From Ephemerocybe angulata (lineage: Eukaryota > Basidiomycota > Agaricomycetes > Agaricales > Psathyrellaceae): 64,000 nucleotides of DNA. Made by a program: the position numbers and the translations under genes. Positions 48,201-59,415 of the stretch are shown here, in pieces. Below the pieces are notes generated by a model, which ran no database searches, was not told the origin of the DNA, and saw nothing but the letters and a program-made list of their open reading frames with translations. Numbering within the stretch: the first letter of the stretch is position 1; each line of letters opens with the position of its first letter. The stretch spans positions 1-64,000 of the forward strand of contig JAACJK010000122.1 in the NCBI GenBank assembly GCA_013368325.1, written 5' to 3'.

Positions 48201-49076
48201 TTTAATATTGTCTCAAGTGATTAACATATGAAATAGAACGTAAACGGGACACCCGGACAGATGCCTCAAAGGCTCTGGTGGTGCCCAACGGGCCCCCTGT
48301 CCTTCCTTCCCCTTCACGCCGCCGGAATCTATCGAGATTCAAATGGAGAGAGTATCCTCGACTACGTCGTATCGTCGTATACTCCGACCGTCACTGCTAT
48401 TACCGATCGGGTAAAGAATCGCAAATCAGTCAATCCGAAGGCATCTGGATTGCTACTGACGAATCAACCTGACACACCGGGAGCTTCTCCAATCCCTGGA
48501 ACAACGAAGGAGGTACGATCGATATTCAAACAAGCTGAAGCAAGCGGGGTGAGGGTGCTCAAGCTTGAAGGAGACGAAATGACCGTCGCAGGGTGTCTCG
48601 ATCATATGCAGGACTTCAGCAGCATCCACCTTGCCTGTCACGGCTCACAGAATGCTGCTGAGCCACTCCAGAGCCACTTCCTCTTCCACCAAGGCTCGTT
48701 AGAGCTTGGTACCATTCTGCAATCGAATCTCAAGAACGCCGACCTCGCGTTCCTTTCGGCATGCCAGACGAGCACCGGTGAGGAGAAGCTCTCAGACGAA
48801 GCGGTCCATCTAGCTGCAGGGATGCTCGCTGCAGGATATCGACGAGTCATTGGGACGATGTGGTCAATCGGGGATAGTGCCGCTCAGGATGTTTCCGTAG
48901 CTTTCTACGAGTACCTCTTCACTCTTCGGGAAGCCACCGTGACCACTGACTCTCGGTTTGATGGTACTGATTCTGCCCACGCCTTACACCATGCCACTCA
49001 AAAGTTACGACTCCTTCTCGACGATTCAGAGCAAGCGCTTCTCACTTGGATCCCATTTGTTCATTTCGGTTATTGA
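45236..49076 (+). CDS. TPR-CHAT protein (putative caspase-like effector)
   Basis: Exons 45236(approx.)-45441, 45493-45608, 45664-45762, 45819-48187 and 48237-49076 join in frame with GT...AG sites, giving about 1,209 residues from the first resolved codon. The initiating exon upstream of 45234 was not resolved. The first about 140 residues (LNLVDLCVFETTGSRDVKSF, WKVDTFIG, GEDIGFLYLDRKALG) look C2-like. Ten 45-residue repeats follow at 45840-47220, with consensus LP..L.NLG.SF..RFERTG / ELSDIAEAISVQQKAVDL, a TPR-type solenoid. After a helical linker (KALEWLEQGRCLVWSQLNNL) comes a CHAT domain with GPLSFLPLHAAG, IHLACHGSQ (His at 48639-48641) and LAFLSACQTSTG (Cys at 48762-48764), then VIGTMWSIGDSAAQDV. 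CHAT is a caspase-fold protease domain (relatives: separase, the bacterial TPR-CHAT partner of Cas7-11). Both catalytic residues are present. Its substrate and activating partner are unknown. Confidence 0.9.
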
Positions 49077-49079
49077 ATA

Positions 49080-52000
49080 TTATGTTATTTCATGCTCGGT
49101 TCTATGCTTTACATGTCTCCCATTTTGCTCAGTTCTATACTTTACATGTCTCCCTCCACCTGTACGTTTCGCTCGATGATTACCAGTATTTATTCTTCTC
49201 TACCTGATTGTTTTAGTCTCTATTTTCCTGTGTGGGATTCGGCTTTTGACTACGCTGTATTGTTCTCGTCGTGGGCTCCCGGATGAACTATTGCTCGAGA
49301 GCCGGATCGTCTATCAGGCGAACAAACGAAGTCTCGTTCGAGAGCCGGAGCGGGTGTCGGTGCGATTGTGACCCGTCGGTCTATCGCAGCTGGTGGTATT
49401 AGTAGATATGAACATCGAGGAGCACCCAAATGGCGAACGTAACGACGAACACGACTGAGCGATGATCGATGAACGGGCGACTCACTGGGGGCCCATCCCT
49501 TTGACGCGTCATTCCACTCTATCCCTCCTCTTCCCATCGAGTATGCCTCAACGCCGTCCCACACCACCATAGTCCGCCCTGCAATCACAATCTGAAGCTC
49601 GACGTGAATCCCTGCCACTTCCATTCGCCCCAGCCGATAGCTATGCGAAACTATCCCTCTTTTATCCACTGAGCGATGAGCACGAGACAGCACAGCAGCC
49701 GAGATCCAGAGGCTCGGTGGTCGACGCAAGATCGATCGGCGCAGGTACAAACACAGAATGAACGACTGTAGAGCAACACACAACACCACCATCTCTCCTT
49801 ACATTCAAGCTCCCTCCCACCGAGCGATGAGACGAGCCAGAAGCCACGCAACGATGGCACAGCAGGCCGCAGAGGCTCGGCGATCGACCCAAGAAGATAC
49901 AGTATGCGTCGAAGGCGGGATGAATTCCAAACAGGGCATGACCGAAAGCAGTGTTAAGCGATGAGAATGATAGGAGCGGCCGCTGTGATGCCTAGGGGTA
50001 TGCAGTCCGGAGAACTGGGGCTCAGAGCACGATAGTGGTAGAGGCGATGTCGTCAGTTTCGCTCCTGAGGGCGGTAGGCTCCCTCGACTCAACCTCTTCG
50101 GCTGAACGAGCGAATGGGGTGCAATTTAGGTCGAGTGGGAAGCGAGAGCAGGGGCAGGAGTAGGCGCAGCTCGATGTCGGGGTGGTGGAACGACAACAAG
50201 AAGAAGCGCCGCTCGACTTTGTGCCGGTGGTGTGCCGACTTGGGCCGACGGCATTACTTCGGCATGCCGTTGTTTGGCTTGTTTGGTAAATCCCTCTATG
50301 ACCGGCATTGACCGCGAGCGCCCCCTTGCTCCTTCCCTCCACCTCGGTCCTACCCCCTCTCGTCCTTCATCCACTCCTCCTCGAGGAATACAAGTTCTCT
50401 CATGTAACGGAATTGCGCTCAGATGACCCCCGCGTTAGCTGAAGGTTGTGGATAGATTGAGTCCATCGACGGGCGCGGACGCGGCTACCTTTGGCCTCCT
50501 TTGGCGCGCAGCGATGTGGGAGTGGGCGATCACGTCGATGTATGGCGCGAGGATGCAGGCTCGGCATGTCGACGATGGCTCGATCGGCGGGGATATTCAC
50601 CAAGGTGCGTCTCTTCTCTCCATCCCGCTCAGAGGTATACTCATGTCTAGCGTATTCTACAGCACCCACGCCGATGCAGTATCTGACCTCCCTCCCCTCA
50701 AGGTTCAAGTATACGGAGGAAGTGCTACACTCGCTGCTGTAGCTGAGAGTTTACGGAGATATGGGGATGGGCGGTAAGCTCGGCGCGCTCACCTTCCCGG
50801 TGCCCATATCGGCGATGCTGCACCCCCTTCCCACATCCATTCAGTACTGATATGGCTCATGGGTGCGTCTTGCCGATGTCTCTCTTAGCTAACCCACGCC
50901 GTTACCTCCGCACAACTCACAGCACCGCGACCTGGATTACGATCCCTACCCATCCGCCCATGGTCTCATCCAGCCAAGATCATGCTCGGGCTCCTCGCGC
51001 ATGCCCTCGACTCCCCGAACGGTCTCAAGGCGCCCCGGAGCATACCTGCATCCCAACAGCAGCACCGTCTCCCTTAAGAGTCGCCGTCGTAGTCGAGCAA
51101 GGAGATATGGGCGTGAGACGGGCATTTTAGCGTACGCTTGAACTGCCATATGCCATACTAAGCGACTATTCTGCCTTACCGTCGCTGTCAGAGTCGAGGA
51201 GGAGATTGTACGCTTGAGCTGATTCGCGCGACAGACGGACGCTCTAGCGATACTCAGCGTCTCGGCCGGAGGTGCGCACGATCTTCTCGGCTGGACTATC
51301 TGTGTCGCTGCTGCTCCTCGCACAGATACGAGCTCGCTGGGACTGAATACGCTGACTGGGATGCCTGACTGACAACGGTGATGTTCTATGCCTCAACCTG
51401 TTGTGACCGCCTACCGCTGTCGGATGCACACCGTGCTGTCGTCGTGCACGCGTGAAGCTTGCGTCCCACTTCTATCCAGTCAGTTTCCATTCCTTCACTA
51501 TGTTATGAATCAGACTTCCGACGGGTTCGGCGTCGCGGGCGGGAGAGAGGGTCAGGCATTGGGAGAAGGTGAGCGTACCATGCTAGAGACAGTACTTATC
51601 TCAATGGTGGGCTTGGGAGTCTAAGATAGGACTGCCGCTTGACTCGATCGGGCACGGCGCTTGGCACGATCGGCATGGGGTAGTGTATCGTCCTTCGTTC
51701 CTGCGTGAATTATCTCGGTGGACGTTAGGGTTCTAATCTCGATCGTTCCCGTCGTTCGGCTGCTCGGGCGAGCGACCTCTGGTTATTAGCCATCGCGCTG
51801 GGTTGGAGGCAAGGTACCCTCTCGCCCAGTAGGGCTGGAGTACGCGGCGCGTAACGAAGGAGTGGACTTACAATGGAAGATGTTCCCCTCGCTCGTTCGT
51901 TCTTCAGGCGGATGCATTTCGAGGTGGTGATAGGATTTGGATCTGAGGTGTCCACCTACGGTAGGTTACGCTCGGGTTACGCCGTTGTGTCGCCTCGGAG

Positions 52001-52120
52001 TTTGTTCACTGGTGCGCCGTGAATGCTGGAGTGGTTGCTCTGAGAGACCGACGACGTGCTCGACTAGCCTACTGTATTACCGTGGCCGTACATACAGCCA
52101 GACCTATAATATGAGGTCTT
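49080..52120. other. Stretch without a supportable gene
   Basis: A TCT/ATACTTTACATGTCTCCC duplication lies just after the TPR-CHAT stop (49097-49155). Frames around 50448-50600 look weakly coding (WRAAMWEWAITSMYGARMQA then a GTGCGT donor), but no complete gene or family could be assigned. Confidence 0.3.
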
Positions 52121-52126
52121 ATGTTT

Positions 52127-52979
52127 CTAATTAGTGCTAGATATTCCACCATATACCGCAGCCCAGCTCGGCTTTGCAACCAGGGCTTCAAACCACCTCG
52201 AGACGCTTGGGCGACTAGTTATGAGATCGCTGGCTCCCTCGCCTGCACGGGAAAGGAGGTTTCCCCATGGTATGTGATACAGGTCAGCGAGAGTTACTGT
52301 CTGCATTGCGAAGCTGAGATCAATCACTGTCTGTATGTGCAGAGTGGATTACTGCGCTTACTTCTCCTGCAAGATAAGCCTGTTTGGAGAGGATTATTTC
52401 GTAGACGTCTAATTTGGCGCGTAGTTGATCAATGGCGTATTTGACAGCCTTCTCATCAACGGCGAGACCCATTGCACTGAGTGTATGACTGAGCATTAGC
52501 GTTTACACCTTGAGATCTGCGCTAAATAACGCACGTATGGAAAACACGCTCATAAACGATCTTACTCGCGTGTGCATCAAACTGTGCATATTCTAGACTA
52601 GCGGCGCGCTCGAAGATGGCTGTTGCTTGAACATCGGTTTGGGGTGGAATGAGACCTTGAGTGCCTTGCCTCGCATACTTGAGCGCGATATAGCGCCCAA
52701 TGGCGCGCGATTCGTAGAGACCGAATCCCTCGTCATCCTATGAGAGATTTGAAAGTGTGTTTGTTCAAATAGACGGCTTAGATTTATATGACCATCGAGC
52801 TTACGCACTATGTACGGCACTTGCCCGAACGGATTCTTCTCGAGGAAATCGGCGGTTTTCTGTTCTTTATTCCGTAGATATATTGGATGAAACTCGAATG
52901 GTACCGCTTTCTCGTGGAGGATTAGCGCAACACGGAGGGAAGCGGTCGATGCAGGCGCCGCGTAGAGCTTGAGTACCAT
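52127..52979 (-). CDS. Glutathione S-transferase (phi-like), tandem copy 1
   Basis: Exons 52979-52809, 52737-52535, 52476-52362 and 52300-52127 give 220 residues. The N-terminal thioredoxin-fold half reads MVLKLYAAPASTASLRVALI and LEKNPFGQVPYI, followed by DDEGFGLYESRAIGRYIALK, where E-S of YESRAI is the usual glutathione-binding pair. The C-terminal helical half includes AKLDVYEIILSKQAYLAGE, VTLADLYHIPWGN and SVSRWFEALVAKPSW. Such enzymes conjugate glutathione to electrophiles in the cytosol and typically serve in detoxification. Exon lengths 1-3 (171, 203, 115 nt) are identical to those of the neighbour at 53351-54195, so the two arose by tandem duplication. The second donor is GTGCGT where the neighbour has GTACGT. 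Length is normal and no defects are seen. Confidence 0.92.
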
Positions 52980-53350
52980 GGTGTCCAGATATCATACTTT
53001 TTGCCAAACATGAGGGCTTATATACCACTTAGCTTATATGGAGTCTTTACAGTCTCTGTAGACAGAAGCAGCGCGTTGAACGTTCGGTGATGATCAGAGA
53101 AGATAGAACTCAGTCTACGGCCTTAACAGGCTTCTCGTCATCGATGCCTACCGCCTCGCGTTTGATTCAAAGATCCTGCGTTGCAGCTCAATCAAGGTCA
53201 CACATGGGGCCCCCAGAGTACATCCCCCTCTTTCTATCGAGAACCACACTCGATAATCAGGTATGATGCAGATAAACTTCCATTTAGCTATGTTACAGTG
53301 CACTCCAATTGTTTACAACATTCGTTACGTCTTCTCCACCACTCCTCCAA

Positions 53351-54195
53351 TCAAGCAGTGCTTGTAATCCCATCCTTGATAGCGACCCAAGATGGGCGAG
53401 CGAGGAGGGCGTTGAACCACTTGGCGACATTAGGACGGCTGTCGATGAGGTCTCCGAGTCCGGCACGGTAGAGTCGCGTGCCGAATGGAATGTGGTACAA
53501 GTCGGCGAGGGTGAGCTCCTACGGGTACAAGGCGAAACGAGTCAGCAGGAGTGTTAGAACCGATGGGGTACTATGAATACACATACCCTTCCTGCGAGGT
53601 ACCCTTGCTTGGCGAGGATGCCCTCGTACACGTCCAGTTTGACGTTGAGCTGGTCAATCGCACCCTTCACAACTTCCTCGTTCGTTGGAAATCCGAGTCG
53701 GCTGTGAGTCGATAGCGATATCAGCAATCGAACACAAGTTTGATGTGGCATAGAGTGAGCACGTACACCTTGAAGAGCTTCTCATATGCGATCTTGGCGG
53801 CATGGACCTCGAAGTTGGCGAACTCACTGCTCGCAGCTTGCTCAAACAGCGCGAGAGCCTTGATGTCACTCTGATCGGGGATCAGGCCAGCGGTACCCTG
53901 CCCGGCGTACTTGAGGGCGATGTAGCGACCGATGGCGCGGGACTCGTACAGTACGAAGCCATCGTCATCCTTCCAGCGAACGTTAGCTCATGACATTGGG
54001 AGATAATTTGGAAGGGCAGCGTACGATGTATGGAACCTGGCCGAAGGGGTTCTTTTCGGTGTGCTGTGCTTGCTTTTGCTCCTTGGCGCGGAGATCGATG
54101 GGGATGAACTCGAACGGGACGTTATTTTCGTGCAGAACCTGCGCTACGCGAAGCGAGGCGGTAGACTGAGGTGCAGCGTAAAGCTTGAGAACCAT
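53351..54195 (-). CDS. Glutathione S-transferase (phi-like), tandem copy 2
   Basis: Exons 54195-54025, 53969-53767, 53701-53587 and 53518-53351 give 218 residues. It starts MVLKLYAAPQSTASLRVAQV, with EKNPFGQVPYI and DDDGFVLYESRAIGRYIALK for glutathione binding. The C-terminal domain has QAASSEFANFEVHAAKIAYE, KLDVYEGILAKQGYLAGR, LTLADLYHIPFGT and WFNALLARPSW. It lies 371 bp upstream of its paralogue on the same strand, with the same intron positions. All splice sites are canonical and the frame is open throughout. The pair probably differ in substrate preference, since the C-terminal halves have diverged more than the N-terminal ones. Confidence 0.93.
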
Positions 54196-54239
54196 CGTGT
54201 AGCGTACGACTAGAGTAAAGAGGGGATCAGAAATATGGG

Positions 54240-55320
54240 TACAACGGTGGTCGATGGGATGCTATTCGGATGCCTGGCCTTATAGATATGCTGTATCGGG
54301 GTGAGGTACAGATGGTTATGCTTCAATGCAGTGGGTTTGGGGTGGTCATGAGGGATAGAACGTCAGAATAGACGGTTGTATCGTTACACATACATACTGA
54401 ATAGGACTTCACGTCAACGGATAGATATCCATAGCCTTGGACACTGGCACCGGGAGGCAATCAAATTGGGATACGTGCCTCCAAAGGACCTCAGGACGTA
54501 GACGAGCCATGCTGCGCCCCGGCATACACGCACAATTTAACACATATCACAAATGGGCGGGTGATAGACGAGGAGGCTAAGAGACGGTGACTGCGTCCGC
54601 ACAGTTATAATTTAAGGTCGTGTTCACTGCACGGAATTGGCTCCGAAAGCTCCTCCACCTTTGACTGTGTCCTCGTCACAGAATAGGCAGATGAACCTGT
54701 GATCAATCGAAGATTTCTAAGTAGGTTCAACGCCCGAAGGAGAGGAGCAGGCCAGACACATGGTCAGCTGGCTAAGATACTATGTTTTGGGATCATTGTA
54801 TGTGCCCACCAATCTGGCGTATCTTAACCACATTGCTCCGCCGAATATAATTACACAGGCCCACGGTTGGAGTACCGAGCCCCTAGGCGCTTAATAATGG
54901 AGCGCACCATCCTCTCACACATACAGCTCACGCACAGTATCTATCGTATAATACGGAATTCGCGAGCTTAGAGCTCGCCTCAACGACTCCGAGCATTCGC
55001 TTCTTATATGGATCCCCTACGTTCACCTTGGCTATTAGTTGTCTTCGCGTTACCTAGGTATCAGTGTTCATTCGCCGTATTTGTAAAATATCTCAGCCTC
55101 CGACCTACGATACTTATACACTATACGCCGATACTCATACTTCACTCAGGATAAGCGTCTATACTACAAGTTAACCAAAACTTTAACTTACAGGGCAACG
55201 ATTAATTGAGATCTGCCGTTTTTGACAAGCTTCTCACGCTTGGGCGCTTAAATTCCATGACATTGCATGGGGTCTGAAGGCGGTTCGGAAAAGGGGTGTG
55301 GCGACGCACAGGATTAGATT
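54240..55320. other. Intergenic stretch, no gene seen
   Basis: About 1 kb upstream of the GST pair with no open frame of note, no repeat and no recognised RNA gene. It should contain the promoter of the GST at 54195. Confidence 0.4.
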
Positions 55321-55323
55321 CGA

Positions 55324-55737
55324 CTAAATGCTGAGCATTCTGTGTAACGTTCTTGTGATATCGATGCATCCGTCCATCATGTGAACCTGATAAGGCGGTA
55401 GGATAGACGTAGAGGTCATGGTATTTGGTTGATCGCCGTGCGTAAACAGTCGCAGTGCGGCGAGCGCGTTCGTTGGTCTACACTCCCAGGTATATCTGAC
55501 GAAAGGATATGCGCGTTTTGTGCGAGAGCCTTTGCCTTCAGTTGGGAAACGGAGCCTGTATTGGCGAATTGCAAGTCGTGCTTCCGCCTCGTGCTCGAGG
55601 CGTGTTTCGAACGATGGGGCATCATTTCCGCTTTGATATAGGCAGACGCGCAGCAGTCCGTCATTAATAAGTATACCCCGCAGACCATAGAAGTGTTCAT
55701 CACATAGCCCAATCCGAAATGCAATTGACTGCCTCAC
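55324..55737 (-). CDS. Hypothetical 137-residue open frame
   Basis: An uninterrupted minus-strand frame starts MRQSIAFRIGLCDEHFYG and ends with DITRTLHRMLSI. It contains an Arg-rich middle and no signal peptide or known motif. It is divergent from the small gene at 55815, with about 80 bp between. I do not recognise it and it may be chance. Confidence 0.2.
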   Translation of the reverse strand: MRQSIAFRIGLCDEHFYGLRGILINDGLLRVCLYQSGNDAPSFETRLEHEAEARLAIRQYRLRFPTEGKGSRTKRAYPFVRYTWECRPTNALAALRLFTHGDQPNTMTSTSILPPYQVHMMDGCIDITRTLHRMLSI

Positions 55738-55814
55738 TCCTCGATACCCAGTCTCCCCGTTCCACGCTCTCTACCGCACCGAAGTTTGACACCGTCCACC
55801 ACTAAGACTCCACC

Positions 55815-56393
55815 ATGCCGGAACGTGAGCGTATTCTCACAGACAGACGTCCTACAAAACTTCAACACCTTTCAGGCCCATCGAACACAGCAGCCAGCGC
55901 GCAAAGGCAAACGGCCAAGCTGCCAGCGCGAGGTTCTGTGTACACCGTAACAGCTGGAGGTGGGAAGCCAGAACGCAAGTTCCCGTTCCCCGTGCACACA
56001 TATCTCGCTCAATGAATCTTCTGGGTGGACCACACCTTAGATAATTACAGTGGGAGGGAAGTGCGGAAGGCCGTGTACGAAAGTCATAAGGAAGCTGAGA
56101 GGTTGAAGGATCCTGCGCTTAGCAGCGTTGAGAAGGAGAAGTCGCCGCTCAAGGTCAGTATACCTACCCATCAGATCGAGTTCAAACAACAAAAGAACTA
56201 TCCCGCCGTTCTAATACAGCCATTCAACAACCGCCCAAACGCCGTTCCAAAGGGTAGTTGTAACGCCACACCAATTTCCAGCATGACTCCTGTGAGCAAG
56301 CACCCGCGCGCGAGTACCCCGAAGCTTGGGAGCCCAGGGTACAACGATCACTTCGAAGTTATAGAGAAGAAGCAGAAGATCGTTACCGTATAG
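55815..56393 (+). pseudogene. Unknown small gene interrupted by one in-frame TGA
   Basis: A single frame of 193 codons runs from ATG 55815 to TAG at 56391-56393 and contains one stop, TGA at 56013-56015. The first half reads RRPTKLQHLSGPSNTAASAQ and GSVYTVTAGGGKPERKFPFP. After the stop it reads FWVDHTLDNYSGREVRKAVY, then KNYPAVLIQPFNNRPNAVPK and LGSPGYNDHFEVIEKKQK. The second half has a relative at 58540-58830, so the frame is coding-derived across the stop. Family unknown. Options are a recent nonsense mutation, a small intron spanning the TGA, or readthrough. Confidence 0.5.
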
Positions 56394-56911
56394 GTATTAC
56401 TAGATCGTGCACGACCACTTCGGTTTGATAGGGCCCTGCCTGTCGCTATTGCGCATTTCTCCCTCAAATTATGAGTTACTCAAAGAGCTAACTCGGAGTG
56501 GTATGCAACGCGCCCACAACGCGTTCGGCGCTAAGGTGTCTGGTAGAAACGTATTCTACGGCGCACGAGTGAAGTTCTATCTCCTTTTTGAGCACCTATC
56601 TAGTCTCGTCTCGCATGGCAAAAACGGAGGGGGCACTCCAACTTCGAGGGAATCCACCACCCATCCGAACACAAACTGGAAAGGGACATATGAGCGCCAA
56701 GTTCAAAACGACATCCCTGCTGCCTTGCAACCTTTTAAATATTAGAATATACATAAGCCCATCCTTTTAGAATATATATAAACAGAAATCCCAGGAATAT
56801 ACAAGTTGATCGAAGAGATGAACGTTTGAACACCTGGCTTGAAGCCAACCAACGCTTGAAGCCAAAAGCCCGACGGCCGCGGACCAATGGCACCCGAACC
56901 CAACGCTCAAA

Positions 56912-57129
56912 CTATGCATCGAACCCGGAAACCCCTTCGCCCTCCGTCAGTACTGCACCCAAATGACAGAGGTATAAAGATCCACATAGAATCCATCTAA
57001 ACGAACCCGACCAGCTAAAGACCGTAAACACAACAACCAACCCCGTCTCCATCCCAAACCACACACGATTGCTAACCCGATGAAATGTCGGCAATATTGC
57101 GAGACTGGGATATATTTACTCTGAAACAA
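56912..57129 (-). pseudogene. Inverted fragment of a voltage-gated cation channel (S2 region)
   Basis: The minus-strand frame reads LPTFHRVSNRVWFGMETGLV, VVFTV, then SWSGSFRW. This is the S1-S2 loop, S2 and following segment of fungal Kv-type channels, minus the usual EYV.R stretch after FTV. It is the very region lacking from the channel gene 2.3 kb downstream on the plus strand (59416-60751). Confidence 0.55.
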
Positions 57130-57723
57130 AAGGACCTGAGCACAGGTAATCCAGACTTTCTATTAATGCCCTCTTCGTCAAGGTGACAAAGAGATCAATC
57201 CCCGCAGTGTATAGGAAAGCTCCGATGAATGCAAGGGGGTCTCAGCCGTGCAGCCCGAGCTACCGCACCTGCCCAGGGACCCGGAAGAATCACAAGTCAG
57301 TACGGGTCATTAAGAAAGATTTGAAGTGGGCAAGAGCAAACTTGAGTGCAAATCAGCTTTGAAACCCAAAAGGCGAACTCGAAAGGGATACCTGACATAT
57401 AAATATCAGTAATACTACAAGCAGATTCGCTGCCCCTACACTTAGGCGCCCATCTTGCCGAAATTTATTTAGCTGAGTAATCGTGGCCCCCAGGCCGTTG
57501 ATAGCACCGTGACGGGTGAGGTCGCCATACTCGGGCTGCTCGGCTGAAACCCCCTTGGCCTAGCCACCGCCTGCATCAAATAACGTAGCTTCAGTTCCTA
57601 TAAAAAGCAGAGAATCCTTGGCAGAACAAAACATACTCACCATCCTCTCGCTCCCAGGACCAACTCAGCATTCTCACACAAACACACACTTTCCTTTAAC
57701 CCAGTCACTGTGCGCCAGTCTCG

Positions 57724-58325
57724 ATGCGCCTCTCTTTCATTACCCCACTGCTAGGGCTCCTCTTTGGCGCAGCGCACCTTTTATCAGCGGTAAAGGGAAA
57801 CACTGTGAGTAGACTAAGTCCCCAGTTCCCTCTCATGTTGATGACCTTTACCTCTATGGCCTATAGGAATATGGAGGGTTGGATTCCCGCTACAACGTCG
57901 ACGCGCCGTCTCTTTTCGAACGCGACTTCGACAGCGGTTTCGCAGCGCGCAATACCATCAACGTCCCCTTCGCGCCGTCCCTCCGCGCCTTCCTCGAAGA
58001 AGCCGCCACCTCCCACCGGCGCGCTCTAGATTCCGTGTCCGAAGGCCACCTCGAATCGCGCAATTACATTGCGATACACGTCGTCAGAGCGGACAGCCCA
58101 CACATCCAGTACGAAATTGTGGTTTTGGACAGCGACACCATCAGCAAGATCAAGAGCGTGCTCCTCACACAGGAGCACGTCGCGACGAGCAACTACGATC
58201 TCTACAAGGGTGCGACGCTCCTTCAGGACGGGGCGCAGGTTGGGGCATCGGGATTGCAAGATGGGTCCACCGTTACTCTCAAGGCGAAGCCCAAGCCAAA
58301 GCCAAAGCCGAGGCCGAGAAGGTGA
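57724..58325 (+). CDS. Secreted ubiquitin-like protein
   Basis: Exons 57724-57804 and 57867-58325 (intron GTGAGT...TATAG, phase 0) give 179 residues. Residues 1-25 form a signal peptide (MRLSFITPLLGLLFGAAHLL then SAVKG). Residues 26-93 are a spacer with LDSRYNVDAPSLFERDFD and a predicted helix FLEEAATSHRRALDSV. Residues 94-167 form a beta-grasp ubiquitin-like domain: YIAIHVV strand, VVLDSDTISKIKSVLLTQE corresponding to ubiquitin's SDTIENVKAKI region, YDLYKGATLLQDGAQV, LQDGSTVTLKA. The tail is KPKPKPKPRPRR with no di-glycine, so it cannot be conjugated like ubiquitin. A secreted, unprocessed ubiquitin-like protein could act as a ligand or effector. Function is not known. Confidence 0.8.
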
Positions 58326-58486
58326 TAGGGATGTAGATAACTCACGTTGCGTATGCGACGGCTAGTGCAGCTTCCTGTATACCCAGTGCTATTGCGCATC
58401 TACTATCTATATGATCTTCCGGATTTGTAACTTAGCACCAGACCACCCGAATCCCGGGTTCAAGTACACATGATCCGAATCGACAT

Positions 58487-58830
58487 TTGCGTTTAGCTAT
58501 CCATGCACACATTGCTTGCATTCTTGAATATATGTCTACACTTCAGCGCGAATTCAAACAACGAAGTGACTATCTCGCCGTTCTGATACACCCATTCAAT
58601 AACCGCCCCAACACCGTTCCAAAGTCAAGTAGTAGTAGCCCTAAACCGGTTCCCACGATGGCTCCAGTGAGCACCCCTCCCGAATAAAATCGCTCCCAGA
58701 ACGCCGTCTCCCGCACAAGGAAACCAGGCGTTCTGCGCCGTCATCGCACATGACCAGTCGGCTTGGGAGTCCGGGGTATAACGATCACTTTGAGGTTAAA
58801 GAGGGGAAGGAGAGGATTAGCACTGGATGA
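58487..58830 (+). pseudogene. Partial copy of the small gene at 55.8-56.4 kb
   Basis: After a CTTCAG acceptor-like string it reads REFKQRSDYLAVLIHPFNNR with PNTVPKS, stops at TAA 58685, and later in another frame LGSPGYNDHFEVKEGKERIS. The matching blocks of the first copy are FKQQKNYPAVLIQPFNNRPN and LGSPGYNDHFEV. Similarity continues non-coding to about 58905 (CTCGCTATTG...AATTATGA). It is therefore a duplicated, broken fragment. Confidence 0.6.
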
Positions 58831-59415
58831 GGTATGAGTATGTAGACCGTGATCGTCCTCCCTCGCTATTGAGTATTTATTTCTTCATCGAATTATGATA
58901 CTCATCCACTCCGCGCGCTCGCGGGTTGCAACTCACCGCCGGCTTCCTTCCTTGACTCTCGGTACTGTGTATACCCCGCCTCTTTTGTGTGGACCTAGTC
59001 GTCGTCTCCCATATATAGCCCGTTTCTCTCGTTTGGAATTCTCGACGGGGGAGTACGTGTTACCCAATTGTACTCTCTGAGCGGTGCACCAATCTCTGTA
59101 TCTATCTTTACTGTATCTTTTCTATGGCTCATGTGAATAATTTCGGTGCACGCTGTATTTTCGTTCATGTACATATGATCGTGAGCGTGGTCGGTGGGCA
59201 TAACCTACATATTATGCTTCTTGACTGAGCTTCAGGTTACAGGTAATAAATAGCACGAGTGGTAGCCGCAGCGTTTGCTACCGTCGACATTCAATTCATA
59301 TACTAGTAACCCAAGTGGCAAATGAGCTTTCGAGTTCGATTGCTATGGATGCAGCGAGAGGTTATAGCTCCAGATCCAGATCCTTGGAAAATCCACGGGG
59401 GTAAATAGTTGGTCA

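Noticed and set aside
55324..55737. Assigning a function to the 137-residue frame
   Set aside because: No motif or signal is visible; kept only as a low-confidence hypothetical.
58440..58480. tRNA-like T-arm (CCCGGGTTCAAG)
   Set aside because: The 3' side does not pair with the 5' side of the T stem and no matching D or anticodon arms were found.
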